Part shown: piece by piece, positions 8,562 to 16,902 of the stretch
How positions within the stretch are numbered: the stretch's first letter is position 1
Layout of the letters: each line of letters starts with the position of its first letter
Source of the DNA: Chryseobacterium sp. Leaf201
GTDB taxonomy: Bacteria; Bacteroidota; Bacteroidia; Flavobacteriales; Weeksellaceae
Assembly (NCBI RefSeq): GCF_001421435.1
Contig: NZ_LMKA01000076.1
Coordinates: forward strand, 439 to 37,163
Direction: 5' to 3'
DNA: 36,725 bases
Position numbers and translations under genes: made by a program
Notes under the pieces: model-generated
What the model was told of the DNA's origin: nothing
Database searches by the model: none
Seen by the model: only the letters and a program-made list of their open reading frames with translations

Positions 8562-9227
8562 TCAGATTTTACGGTGGTAAAGATAGCAGATGATCATCGC
8601 AAACCCGGGTAAAACCAGTGTGACAAGTCCCAGCTGCTTTCCTGCAAATGCACCTAAAAAACATCCCACCAAAAAGCCGATAATTAAAATAAGCTGTTTC
8701 TTTAAACTTAATAAAGCATCAGCATCTTTAAAACTGCTTTTAAGTAAATTCCCGAAATCCAGGGAAGCCTGTGTCACATTTCCCGTCATCATCGTTGTCG
8801 GGCCATGCGTTTCTTTGGCATACAATTTCCCGAAAGCATTCTGAAGCCCCATCGCAAAAACGGCAATCATGGTAACGGTGTACATGATAACTTCAGTGAA
8901 CATTCCGTTATAAGTAAAAATTGCCACTAAAATCCCTGCTGAAAGAAGTAAAAATCCTTCCCAGAACAGAATCGTATAATGATTGAGAACTTTTCCGGCA
9001 ATTCTTCCCCCAGCCATTACCGCTAAGATAAATACGGGAAAAGTAAGCAGTTTGATCCATGCATGCACATCTGAACCTTTTACAAACTGATAGGCAAATA
9101 CAATAAAGTTCCCCGTAACGTGCGCCGAAAAAATAGAATCTGCCGCAACGAAAGTCACCGTGTCACAATAACCTGCAATCATGGTTAACAGTAGGGTAAC
9201 AAATCCTATATTATGTTTTATTTCCAT
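8562..9227 (-). CDS. DUF1275 (YoaK-type) membrane protein
   Basis: The 221-aa protein is almost entirely hydrophobic, with about six transmembrane helices. It carries the family's N-terminal GYCDTVTF and HVTGNFIVFA segments, which match the GxxDAxxF and HxTGN motifs of DUF1275 proteins, and MTGNVTQASLDFG near 146-158. The role of DUF1275 is not established; members are often found next to stress or transport genes. It is the last gene of a closely spaced run and begins 5 bp after the dps stop codon, so it is expected to be co-transcribed. The ATG at 9227 is followed at once by a typical N-terminus. Confidence 0.85.
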   Translation of the reverse strand: MEIKHNIGFVTLLLTMIAGYCDTVTFVAADSIFSAHVTGNFIVFAYQFVKGSDVHAWIKLLTFPVFILAVMAGGRIAGKVLNHYTILFWEGFLLLSAGILVAIFTYNGMFTEVIMYTVTMIAVFAMGLQNAFGKLYAKETHGPTTMMTGNVTQASLDFGNLLKSSFKDADALLSLKKQLILIIGFLVGCFLGAFAGKQLGLVTLVLPGFAMIICYLYHRKI

Positions 9228-9232
9228 GATTT

Positions 9233-9706
9233 TTATTTTAAATGTGAACGAAGCATCCAGGCCATTTTCTCATGGGTTTCCAATAACCCGGTGATGTAAT
9301 CGCTGGTCCCGGCATCACGGAATTCTACGGCAAAATTTTCTATATTTTCACGGAGATGTATGATGATACTTTCATGATCGGACAGGAGTTCTCTCATATA
9401 AGTAAGGCTGTCATTTGCTTCCAGGTGACTTTCCGAAAGATGCGTTAAAGCAAGATATTCCCTCAACGTAGCCGGAGCATAATGTCCCAGCATCCTGATT
9501 CTTTCAGCCATCTGATCAATCATTTCATCCAATTGCTGATACTGCGCTTCAAAAAACAGATGTTTGTTGTAAAAATCCTGTCCTTCCACGTTCCAGTGGG
9601 CTTTTCTGGTTTTTGTATACAGAATGAATTCATCTGCTAACGTTTTAACCAATATTTCAGCAACTTTTGCCCGGTTTTCTGTTTTAGTTCCGATGGATGT
9701 TTTCAT
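9233..9706 (-). CDS. dps: Dps-type DNA-protecting mini-ferritin
   Basis: The 157-aa product has the usual Dps length and the hallmark HWNVEG segment. The ferroxidase-site residues are visible: H37 in KAHW, H49 in NKHLFFE, D64 and E68 in IDQMAERIRMLG. Dps dodecamers oxidise and store iron with hydrogen peroxide and protect DNA during oxidative or starvation stress. The N-terminus is short (MKTSIGTKTENR), with one Lys and one Arg, so DNA binding through an extended tail is not obvious. It sits one base after the DoxX gene stop and 5 bp before DUF1275, inside the seven-gene run. This supports a redox-stress role for that operon. Confidence 0.92.
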   Translation of the reverse strand: MKTSIGTKTENRAKVAEILVKTLADEFILYTKTRKAHWNVEGQDFYNKHLFFEAQYQQLDEMIDQMAERIRMLGHYAPATLREYLALTHLSESHLEANDSLTYMRELLSDHESIIIHLRENIENFAVEFRDAGTSDYITGLLETHEKMAWMLRSHLK

Positions 9707-9707
9707 T

Positions 9708-10133
9708 TTAAAGTAAGTTTAATAAATAATAATCGAGTGAATATTTTCCTGCGCCAAGCGCAAGAATTAATAATAATGACAAAGTGTACATATAAGGAAC
9801 ATCGCGTACTTCCAGGGAATCTTTTCGGTGAACTACGAAATACCCAATGGCCGTTACCCCAATTGTCGGCAATACGGCAAGCCTGGTTCCCAATCCTAAA
9901 ATGATTAAAAAAGGAACCACCAAATCAGCGAAAGAAGCCACCAGAGCATTCATTTTATCAGGAAGCCCGAGCGGATTCGGGATCGTTTCTTTCTTTCCGT
10001 TTTCTACCCTGAATTTTTTCAGTCCGTGAACCCGGAACAGTTCAACAGCTAAAAGCACTCTGAACACCAGAAAAGCCATGTCATTAAATTCCGAACCTAA
10101 ATCCGAGGATAGAATGTGTTTTAAAATTTCCAT
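9708..10133 (-). CDS. DoxX-family membrane protein
   Basis: The 141-aa protein has four predicted transmembrane helices (about 20-38, 65-85, 87-103, 115-138). It contains the segment FRVLLAVELFRVHGLKKF, typical of the DoxX N-terminus (helix followed by xHGxxK). DoxX proteins form membrane redox complexes in several bacteria. In Bacillus the homologues CatD and MhqP sit with ring-cleaving dioxygenases under thiol/quinone stress control. Here the gene lies between the amidohydrolase (12 bp) and dps (1 bp), while MhqO-type dioxygenases occur about 9 kb away. A role in handling electrophiles or redox stress is therefore plausible, but it rests on context. Confidence 0.85.
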   Translation of the reverse strand: MEILKHILSSDLGSEFNDMAFLVFRVLLAVELFRVHGLKKFRVENGKKETIPNPLGLPDKMNALVASFADLVVPFLIILGLGTRLAVLPTIGVTAIGYFVVHRKDSLEVRDVPYMYTLSLLLILALGAGKYSLDYYLLNLL

Positions 10134-10145
10134 AATTTTTTAAGT

Positions 10146-12035
10146 TTAAAAGGCAAAACAGGAGCATCCGAGCGCACCCCAGAATGAATGATAATTATTC
10201 ACCGGAAGATTGCTCATTCTCGCATGGTCGTGGTTGTGGTTGTGCACATCGCAACTCCCTGCACAGCTGTGAATCTGAGCAGTCAGCGGCGCTTTGAGAT
10301 CTGCCTTTGCATTCTTTTCAATAGCTGTCTGCGTATGCCCGCCAACCGGATAATAACCGTTGTACAGATTCGTCGGAGACCAATCCGGAAGAATGGGAAC
10401 CGATGGCGGCGCAAAGGATGAAAACTCCCCTTTTGCATAGACAATTTTACCGTCTACCACCGTCATTTCGGCTTCGATATTTTTGATTTCTTCATCTTCC
10501 ACCGTGAAATAATCTTGATCTAAAACCGCCAGATCAGCAAACATCCCAACCTGAATATCTCCTTTTTTCTGCTGTTCCTGGGAAAACCAGGCACTTCCTT
10601 TCGTGTATAATTCCAGCGCGGTGTTTCTGTCTAACCGGGTATCGGTGTACAATTGCAGTCCGCCAACCGTTTTCCCCACTGTCAGCCAATACATGGAAAC
10701 CCATGGATTGTAACTGCTTACCCTCGTGGCATCAGAACCGCCGCCGACAGGAACTTCCATTTCCAGCATTTTTTTAATCGGAGGCGTATTTTCAGCGGCA
10801 TTGGCTCCGTACTGATCGGTAAAATATTCTCCCTGGTACGCCATTCTGCTCTGGATGGCAATTCCTCCGCCTAAACTTCTTACCCTTTCGATATTTTTTT
10901 CATCGATGGTTTCCGCATGATCAAAAATCCACGGAAGTCCGTTGAAAGGAATGTCCCGGTTTACTTTTTCAAAAACATTTAAAAACCGGGTAATACTTTC
11001 ATTATAGGTTGCATGAAGCCGGAACGGCCAGCGGTTTTCAACCAACAGACGGACAACTTTTTCGAGGTCGGCTTCCATGTTTTCCGGTAAATCGGGTCTT
11101 GGCTGTAAAAAATCTTCAAAATCTGCTGCCGAGAAAACCAGCATCTCTCCTGCCCCGTTGTGGCGGTACATATCATCACCCTGATATAACTTTACGGTAT
11201 CAATCCATTCGCTGAAATCTTCAAACTCATTTTTCGGCTTTTGGGTGAATAAATTATAGGCAATTCTTACGGTCAGCTGTTTTTTCTCATTCAGTTCATT
11301 AACGACCTGGTAATCATCCGGAAAATTCTGGAAACCACCGCCTGCATCAATCACACTTGTAATTCCGAACCGGTTCAATTCTTTCATAAAATGCCTTGTG
11401 GAATTCACCTGATGTTCGTAGGAAAGCTTCGGGCCTTTTGCTAAGGTTGAATATAAAATCATCGCATTTGGAGTGGCGATAATCAATCCTGTCGGTTCGC
11501 CGTTGGCATCTCTCTCGATCTGTCCGCCCGGAGGAGCCGGTGTGTTTTTTGTGTATCCTACGGCTTTTAAAGCGGCTCTGTTCATCAATGCCCTGTCGTA
11601 CAGATGCAGGATAAAAACAGGCGTTTCGGGAGCAATTTTATTGATTTCTTCCAGCATCGGCATTCTTCTTTCTGCAAACTGGAATTCCGACCAGCCGCCG
11701 ACTACACGAACCCACTGCGGAGACGGCGTACGGTCCACCTGTTCTTTCAGCATTCTCAACGCATCCGCTAATGACGGAACACCATCCCATCGAAGTTCAA
11801 GGTTAAAATTCAATCCACCCCGAATCAAATGGATATGTGAATCGTTGATCCCCGGAACCACTCTTTTCTTTTTTAAATCAATGATTTTTGTAGATTCTTC
11901 TGCGAACTGATCTACCAAACCGTTGTTTCCAACAGCTATAATTTTACCGTCTTTAATGGCAACTGCAGAAATATCCGGCGTTTCTTTGTTGAAACTGTGA
12001 ATTTTTCCGTTGTGTAAAATAAGATCTGCTTTCAT
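10146..12035 (-). CDS. YtcJ-type amidohydrolase (Amidohydro_3) with Cys/His-rich C-terminal tail
   Basis: The 629-aa enzyme starts with the amidohydrolase beta-sandwich (1-60) and the metal-binding PGINDSHIHL (61-70, HxH at 67-69). Further expected TIM-barrel ligands appear in RLHATYNES, FDHAETID and GGGSDATR. It belongs to the YtcJ/NfdA branch, hydrolases of amides or formamides with unknown natural substrates. There is no signal peptide. The tail after about 585 is unusual: CAGSC, then HNHNHDHAR, and a final GCSCFAF, which together look like an added metal-binding or sorting element. It starts 2 bp after the M17-N gene, so translation is likely coupled. The seven-gene run suggests it works on a stress-related or imported compound, but the substrate is unknown. 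Confidence 0.85.
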   Translation of the reverse strand: MKADLILHNGKIHSFNKETPDISAVAIKDGKIIAVGNNGLVDQFAEESTKIIDLKKKRVVPGINDSHIHLIRGGLNFNLELRWDGVPSLADALRMLKEQVDRTPSPQWVRVVGGWSEFQFAERRMPMLEEINKIAPETPVFILHLYDRALMNRAALKAVGYTKNTPAPPGGQIERDANGEPTGLIIATPNAMILYSTLAKGPKLSYEHQVNSTRHFMKELNRFGITSVIDAGGGFQNFPDDYQVVNELNEKKQLTVRIAYNLFTQKPKNEFEDFSEWIDTVKLYQGDDMYRHNGAGEMLVFSAADFEDFLQPRPDLPENMEADLEKVVRLLVENRWPFRLHATYNESITRFLNVFEKVNRDIPFNGLPWIFDHAETIDEKNIERVRSLGGGIAIQSRMAYQGEYFTDQYGANAAENTPPIKKMLEMEVPVGGGSDATRVSSYNPWVSMYWLTVGKTVGGLQLYTDTRLDRNTALELYTKGSAWFSQEQQKKGDIQVGMFADLAVLDQDYFTVEDEEIKNIEAEMTVVDGKIVYAKGEFSSFAPPSVPILPDWSPTNLYNGYYPVGGHTQTAIEKNAKADLKAPLTAQIHSCAGSCDVHNHNHDHARMSNLPVNNYHSFWGALGCSCFAF

Positions 12036-12037
12036 GG

Positions 12038-12787
12038 TTATTTGGTGTTAAGTTTTGTAATGGCATCCTGAATTCCGCTTCCGGCAACGGTGAAAAATGA
12101 AGGTCCGGCCAGTAAAATCAGCTTCTGTAATTTTATTTTATCAGAAAAATGTTTTTCATTTAAATAAGACTGTATGCGATACGCATCAAAAGCGCCCAAC
12201 ACCACATTTCCTGCCACCAAGGCGGTCGGCGAATCGATGCCTGCATCTTTTAAGTCACTTGCGAAAGAGGCGGTTTTCACCTGTAATTTCAAAGCTTCTC
12301 TCACGGCTACGCTTCCTACTTCTTTCATTAATTCAGCATTGAAAGAATTCCGGTCTCCCAATCCGATCAATAATAGTTTTTTTGAAGATAAACTTCCTTT
12401 TGGCGGAGTAATTAATAAGGTTTCCAAAGCGTGGCCTTTGAATTTTCCGGTTTTTCTGACATCGGTAATAATCCCCTTTAAGGCTTCATCCAAATGAACC
12501 ATTCCATTCAGATCTTTCGGAAGTGCCGGCGGATTGAAAATATCACCGTCTGTATATTCGAAAACACAGGCAATCTGGAGATCTGCCACCGCAGCGGAAG
12601 GTCCCTGCACCAAACCAACGATGGAAACGCCGTCTACGGTTCCCCAGTTTTTTGTGGTTCCGACTGCTGTTTTTGTTTCAGCTGTTGCTGTCTGTGCTGA
12701 AACGGAACCGGTTACTGAACTTGCAAGAATAAATGCAGTAAAGACGGCTTTAGACCAGTTAACATATTTTAAAATTGAATTTTGCAT
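12038..12787 (-). CDS. Secreted stand-alone M17 leucyl-aminopeptidase N-terminal domain protein
   Basis: The 249-aa product has a Sec signal peptide (cleavage after A31, SVSA-Q). Residues about 45-235 then match the N-terminal macro-like domain of M17 leucyl aminopeptidases: LLLIGLGD (138-145), followed by FNAELMKEVGSVAVREA and ASFASDLKDAG. The catalytic C-terminal M17 domain, with its zinc ligands and the NTDAEGRL motif, is absent, and the stop is followed at once by the next gene. It therefore cannot be a peptidase itself. It might bind ligands or partners in the periplasm. It is encoded between an outer-membrane porin (20 bp upstream) and the amidohydrolase (2 bp downstream), which suggests they share a substrate or location. 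Confidence 0.75.
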   Translation of the reverse strand: MQNSILKYVNWSKAVFTAFILASSVTGSVSAQTATAETKTAVGTTKNWGTVDGVSIVGLVQGPSAAVADLQIACVFEYTDGDIFNPPALPKDLNGMVHLDEALKGIITDVRKTGKFKGHALETLLITPPKGSLSSKKLLLIGLGDRNSFNAELMKEVGSVAVREALKLQVKTASFASDLKDAGIDSPTALVAGNVVLGAFDAYRIQSYLNEKHFSDKIKLQKLILLAGPSFFTVAGSGIQDAITKLNTK

Positions 12788-12807
12788 AATAAATGAATTA
12801 ATAAGGG

Positions 12808-14196
12808 TTAAAATTTGAATCCTAAACGGATGTTATAAAAAACGCCACTTTTCGCATTGGGAATTATATCATCGATGAATTCGCCTTTCCGGAAATACTG
12901 AAGCCCGCTCACCAAAGAAATATATTTACTGAAAGTGTACGTAAAATTGGTTAAGTATGCTGTTCCAATATACCTTTTATCTGAACTGCTTCCCGGACGA
13001 TTTAAGGTTCCACTTGGCCGGTAAACACCGTCATCCAGGGAATACCGCCAGTTGAAAACAACGTCCAACTGCATTTTAAGTTTACATGTTAAATCCAGGG
13101 TTGCATAGGGATGAATATCAATGAGATTGACGGGGCCGACCTGCGGACTGAAGCCAAAATAACCACCTTTCGGATAAAGCGGATTAAACGTATTGAGTTT
13201 TCCGTCGTCTTTCGATTGGTCTCCCGAAATATAATCGTTGCGAAGATTAATGCTTGGTTTAAACTTAACGTTTTCAAACAGATAGCCCACATCAACAGAA
13301 CCTGTCCATGCACTGATGTTCCCCTCTCCGAAAGTTCCGAACTGATAAGCCGCTTCCAGATTGTAAATGAATCCGCCGCCATATTTCCAGAACCTTCCGC
13401 CGATGGTATGTCGTTTTTCTTTAGCTGTTCCGGCTTCAAAAACAGATTCGTCCCTTCGGATGCCGATGTAGTAGAAATCGATATTTCCGGCTTGCGGAAC
13501 AATGATTTTTGAATACAATCCCCAAAGGTTGAGCTGTTTCGAAATTCTGTTATCAAAAACTCCGGCATTGATACTGTCTGCCATCATGGCAAAGGCATCA
13601 ACTGAAATATTTTTCCCGGAATACATTAATTTGGCTCCGGTGAAGGAAAGCCTTGCATTCGGGCCTTCCCGTACGGAAATCAATCTTCCCGACCCGTAAT
13701 CCAGTTCCTGCCGTCCGATTCTGGAAACCAGTTTTTGATCCTGATCTTTAAAAATTCTGACATCAACAAAGAGATTCTGGATGCTCAGCTGGTCTTCATC
13801 AATTCCTCTCGAACCGTTTTTTCTTCCGTTTTGCAATGCGCTCCGGACCTGTGTAAAAATTCTTACATTTTCACCCAAATGCAGATCTGCATGCACATCA
13901 TAACGCTGCAGAAAAAAGTTGTTGTGGCCGATATTCAGTCTTCCCCAGTCTTCGTTGTTGAAATCCACATATTCGTACCGTGCCTCGCCCCCAAAAGAGA
14001 GATAGCTGTTTTTCTTTTCATTTAAAGGGAGGTATTTAACCTTATTATAAAAAGTATCCGCAGAATCTTTTAAATATTCATAGTTTTCATCGTAGCGCAA
14101 AAGTTTGAAATTTTGTGCCGATAAATTTTCAGAACATATAAAAATTAAGAGAATGATAATTTTTAAAAACGATACGGAAGATGCAGATTTCAACAT
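12808..14196 (-). CDS. Alginate-export-family outer-membrane beta-barrel protein
   Basis: The 462-aa product has an N-terminal signal peptide (hydrophobic 9-22, cleavage near LSA-Q). A long run of amphipathic strands rich in Tyr, Phe, Gly and Asn follows. Segments such as YLSFGGEARYEYVDF, LQRYDVHADLHLGENVRIFTQV and RIGRQELDYGSGRLISVREGPN are characteristic of the alginate-export (AlgE-like, PF13372) porins, and the chain ends on Phe (LGFKF) as barrels usually do. In flavobacteria such proteins are general porins or exporters; nothing here points to alginate, since no alg genes are near. It lies 12 bp after the isochorismatase-like gene and 20 bp before the M17-N gene, within one operon. Confidence 0.85.
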   Translation of the reverse strand: MLKSASSVSFLKIIILLIFICSENLSAQNFKLLRYDENYEYLKDSADTFYNKVKYLPLNEKKNSYLSFGGEARYEYVDFNNEDWGRLNIGHNNFFLQRYDVHADLHLGENVRIFTQVRSALQNGRKNGSRGIDEDQLSIQNLFVDVRIFKDQDQKLVSRIGRQELDYGSGRLISVREGPNARLSFTGAKLMYSGKNISVDAFAMMADSINAGVFDNRISKQLNLWGLYSKIIVPQAGNIDFYYIGIRRDESVFEAGTAKEKRHTIGGRFWKYGGGFIYNLEAAYQFGTFGEGNISAWTGSVDVGYLFENVKFKPSINLRNDYISGDQSKDDGKLNTFNPLYPKGGYFGFSPQVGPVNLIDIHPYATLDLTCKLKMQLDVVFNWRYSLDDGVYRPSGTLNRPGSSSDKRYIGTAYLTNFTYTFSKYISLVSGLQYFRKGEFIDDIIPNAKSGVFYNIRLGFKF

Positions 14197-14208
14197 GAAA
14201 ATTTTAAA

Positions 14209-14841
14209 TTAATGTTTGATCATATTGTGGGCGTAATGAATTCCCAATCCGTAAGAACTGCCGTACTTTTTCATCAGATCTGTTACGGCAACATACGTTT
14301 CCTGGCGCGCCCAGTCTCGCTGCAATTCTAAAATATACTGAATGGAAGTCACAGGTTTTACTCCGGCGTGGATCATTCTCTGAACGGCTCTTTCGTGCGC
14401 TTCATCGCTCACATCGCCGCAGGCATCGGTGATGACGTACACATCATAATTTTCTTCCAATGCAGACAATGCAGGCCCTACGATGCAAACGCCCGTCCAC
14501 AATCCTGCAAAAACCAACTTTTGCTTCTGGGTTCCCACGATCGCTTTATAAGCCGCTTCATCTTCCCAGGTGTTCATTGTTGTTCGGTCGATATAGCCCG
14601 AAGTGGCCATCGGATACGCTTCTTCAATTTCGGGGAAAACGGGCCCTGAAAAACTTTCTTCCGCAACGGTGGTTACGATTGTCGGAACGTTAAATATTTT
14701 TGATGCTCCGCAGATAACCGCAACATTGTTACGCAGTTCATTCATGGAAATGCTTTTGGTTGCAAATGCCATCTGGCCTTCAAAATCGATTAATACAAGG
14801 GCATGGTTATCCGGAGATAACAGTTTGGATGATGGTTTCAT
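14209..14841 (-). CDS. Isochorismatase-superfamily hydrolase (YcaC-like)
   Basis: The 210-aa product contains the cysteine-hydrolase fold features of YcaC: Asp19 in LVLIDFE, and the nucleophile Cys119 in AGLWTGVCIVGPALSALE, next to the expected cis-peptide region. The general-base Lys of the usual Asp-Lys-Cys triad is not obvious; R86 in YIDRTTMNTW stands near that place, as in some relatives. YcaC-type enzymes hydrolyse amide, imide or ester-like small molecules, and the physiological substrate is mostly unknown. This is the first gene of the seven-gene run (12 bp before the porin gene), so the 108-bp gap upstream (14842-14949) should hold the operon promoter. I could not identify a convincing box there. 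Confidence 0.85.
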   Translation of the reverse strand: MKPSSKLLSPDNHALVLIDFEGQMAFATKSISMNELRNNVAVICGASKIFNVPTIVTTVAEESFSGPVFPEIEEAYPMATSGYIDRTTMNTWEDEAAYKAIVGTQKQKLVFAGLWTGVCIVGPALSALEENYDVYVITDACGDVSDEAHERAVQRMIHAGVKPVTSIQYILELQRDWARQETYVAVTDLMKKYGSSYGLGIHYAHNMIKH

Positions 14842-14949
14842 AAAGTTTATTTATAATGGAATTAATTGAGTATTTGTTTTGAGAACAGCCATTAAACGCC
14901 TAAGTCAACGTGTAGAAAGCTGGCTGTATATTGGTATGGAATCTGATTT

Positions 14950-15771
14950 TTACTGAGTGATAAAAGCTAAGATATCTTTATTGATGGTATCCGCTTCTGT
15001 GGTCGGCATTCCGTGAGGGAAACCGGGATACGTAATTAATTTACCGTTTTTCAACAATTCAGCAGATTTTACGCCTGCATTCTGGTAAGGAACAATCTGG
15101 TCATCTTCTCCGTGAAGAACCAGAACGGGAATATCAACCGCTTTCAGATCTTCCCTGAAATCAGTTTCGGAAAATGCTTTGATGCCTTCGTAATGCGCCA
15201 CGATTCCGCCCATCATACCCTGTCTCCACCAGTTTCTCTGTATACCTTCTTTTACTTTTGCGCCTTCTCTGTTGTAGCCGTAGAAAGGGAATGTCAAATC
15301 AATATAAAACTGTTGTCTGTTGTTTAAAGTCTGGTCTCTGATGTTGTCGAAAACTTCCATCGGTACCCCATCCGGATTGCTGTCGCTGGCTACCATAATC
15401 GGCGGAACGGCACTGATTAATACTGCTTTTTTAGCTCTGCCGTTGGCATATTTGTTTACATAACGGATTACTTCACCACCACCTGTTGAGTGTCCGATAT
15501 GAACTACGTTTTTCAGATCTAAAAATTCTACCAGCTCAGCCGCGTCAGCAGCATACTGTTCAATGGTATGACCATAGATGTCCTGGCTTGATCTTCCGTG
15601 ACCTCTTCTGTCATGCGTGATCACTCTGTAACCTTTCTGTAAAAAGAAAATTACCTGTGCATCCCAATCGTCTGAAGATAAAGGCCATCCGTGGTGAAAC
15701 ATTAAGACCTGTCCTTTTCCCTGGTCTTTGTAAAAAATTTCTGTTCCGTCTTTTAGTTGTAGTGTACTCAT
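14950..15771 (-). CDS. Alpha/beta hydrolase, cofactor-free haloperoxidase/arylesterase type
   Basis: The 273-aa enzyme shows a complete catalytic triad: Ser95 in the nucleophile elbow GHSTGG (93-98), Asp224 in LHGEDDQIVP and His253 in FPHGMP. The N-terminal KDGTEIFYKDQGKG, the oxyanion segment HHGWPLSSDDW, and the block HDRRGHGRSSQ are those of the non-haem chloroperoxidase/arylesterase group. Such enzymes hydrolyse esters and can make peracids with hydrogen peroxide. It is separated from the isochorismatase-like gene by 108 bp and has its own upstream region with a -24/-12-like sequence, so sigma-54 control is possible. No signal peptide, so it is cytoplasmic. Confidence 0.88.
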   Translation of the reverse strand: MSTLQLKDGTEIFYKDQGKGQVLMFHHGWPLSSDDWDAQVIFFLQKGYRVITHDRRGHGRSSQDIYGHTIEQYAADAAELVEFLDLKNVVHIGHSTGGGEVIRYVNKYANGRAKKAVLISAVPPIMVASDSNPDGVPMEVFDNIRDQTLNNRQQFYIDLTFPFYGYNREGAKVKEGIQRNWWRQGMMGGIVAHYEGIKAFSETDFREDLKAVDIPVLVLHGEDDQIVPYQNAGVKSAELLKNGKLITYPGFPHGMPTTEADTINKDILAFITQ

Positions 15772-15817
15772 TGCTGTGGATTTTTTTTAATTAATATTTA
15801 AATTCATAACATTAATT

Positions 15818-15833
15818 TCAAAAAGCCACCCAA
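15818..15833 (-). promoter_or_regulatory. Candidate sigma-54 (-24/-12) promoter for the haloperoxidase-type gene
   Basis: The minus strand reads TTGGGTGGCTTTTTGA. It keeps TTGG at -24 and TTG at -12 with correct 16-bp geometry, but has GTGG instead of CACG and A instead of the final C. It would place the start about 36 bp before the ATG. Two sigma-54 activators are encoded in this window. Confidence 0.3.
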
Positions 15834-15884
15834 AAACACAACTGTTTAATTTTCAAATATTTATAAAACAAACCCTCTGATTTT

Positions 15885-15904
15885 AATTACGATATTTCGT
15901 AATT
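15885..15904. promoter_or_regulatory. 8-4-8 inverted repeat between the pirin and hydrolase genes
   Basis: AATTACGA and TCGTAATT are separated by TATT. The repeat lies about 114 bp upstream of the hydrolase start at 15771 and about 87 bp after the pirin stop. No U-tract follows on the minus strand, so it looks more like a protein-binding site than a terminator. The distance fits an enhancer-type site for a sigma-54 activator, but this is speculative. Confidence 0.35.
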
Positions 15905-15990
15905 TTATGAAAGCCCTGTGATAAATTATATAGATTTTAATAAATCGCGAGAAACTTTAAGACCGATAACTGTTTAAAATAAATCATTTA

Positions 15991-16869
15991 TTAAGACAGG
16001 GTCATCGGAACTTCCATCAGAAGAATCTCTGTATGGTCAGCGGTTGTCCTGATTTCCAGATCAGCAATATCCCAGACTCCGAATCCGTCTCTTGCTCCCA
16101 AGACCTGGCCTCCGATTTCCGCACTTCCCTGTAAGATAAAAACATAGACACCGTTCCCTTTTTTCCTGATCGGGTACTGTATTTCGGTTTGGTTATCAAA
16201 ATCTCCCAGGTGGAACCATGCATCCTGGTGAATCCAGATGCCTTCGTCATCAGCATCCGGGGAAAGTATCTGCTGAAACCTGTTTTTGCTTTGTGTTTTG
16301 TCTAAGGTAATCTGGTCATACCTTGGCACTACATTTCTTTTATTGGGATAAACCCAGATCTGAAGGAATTTCGCCGGGCAGTCCCTGTTTTTATTGAATT
16401 CGCTGTGCATGATCCCGGTGCCTGCACTCATCACCTGAATATCCCCGCTTCGGATAACCGCCGAATTCCCCATACTGTCTTTATGTTCCAGGTCGCCTTC
16501 GAGAGGAATGCTGATGATTTCCATATTATCATGGGGATGTGTCCCGAAACCTTTCCCGGCTTCCACGGTATCATCATTCAACACTCTTAAAACACCAAAA
16601 TGCATTCTTTCGGGGTTATGGTAATTGGCAAAACTGAACGTCTGGCTGCTTACCAGCCATCCGTGATCCGCTTTCCCTCTGGAATCTGCCCTGTGAATTA
16701 CAAAATTATCTTTAATCCTGGACTCAGGATCCGGCAGATGATTATATCCGATGGGTTCCAACGGTTCTATTTCATCAATGTCATTTTTCATGGTATTTTC
16801 TGATGATGCCGGTGCTACAAACATTCCGGTTCCCAATAATCCTTTCTTTAAAAAATCTTTTCTGTCCAT
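15991..16869 (-). CDS. Pirin-family bicupin (quercetin-dioxygenase-like)
   Basis: The 292-aa product has the pirin N-terminal cupin with metal ligands H111 and H113 (THPHDNMEIIS), then H155 and E157 (GIMHSEFN), and the pirin C-terminal cupin after about 190. Bacterial pirins such as YhhW bind iron or other metals, and some cleave quercetin; many respond to redox stress. The first 25 residues (MDRKDFLKKG followed by a hydrophobic Ala/Gly stretch) resemble a Tat-style signal without the second Arg. A start at M27 would remove it. A 22-bp operator-like element, a perfect -7 box and a palindrome at the start site lie directly upstream. The Crp/Fnr gene ends 206 bp before it. Confidence 0.9.
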   Translation of the reverse strand: MDRKDFLKKGLLGTGMFVAPASSENTMKNDIDEIEPLEPIGYNHLPDPESRIKDNFVIHRADSRGKADHGWLVSSQTFSFANYHNPERMHFGVLRVLNDDTVEAGKGFGTHPHDNMEIISIPLEGDLEHKDSMGNSAVIRSGDIQVMSAGTGIMHSEFNKNRDCPAKFLQIWVYPNKRNVVPRYDQITLDKTQSKNRFQQILSPDADDEGIWIHQDAWFHLGDFDNQTEIQYPIRKKGNGVYVFILQGSAEIGGQVLGARDGFGVWDIADLEIRTTADHTEILLMEVPMTLS

Positions 16870-16887
16870 ATCTGTTCAGTTGTTTAT

Positions 16888-16900
16888 CTGTTATTAACAG
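16888..16900. promoter_or_regulatory. 13-bp perfect palindrome at the predicted pirin start site
   Basis: CTGTTA-T-TAACAG lies immediately downstream of the -7 box at 16903-16910 and covers the expected +1. A protein bound here would block transcription, so it is a candidate repressor site. Confidence 0.4.
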
Positions 16901-16902
16901 GA

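Noticed and set aside
13089..13568. 159-aa open frame inside the porin gene, same strand, other frame
   Set aside because: The porin frame is complete with signal peptide and barrel motifs; this is an out-of-frame shadow.
14842..14949. sigma-54 promoter for the seven-gene run
   Set aside because: I looked for GG-N10-GC patterns on the minus strand; the nearest candidates have wrong spacing or lack the -12 GC, so none is claimed.
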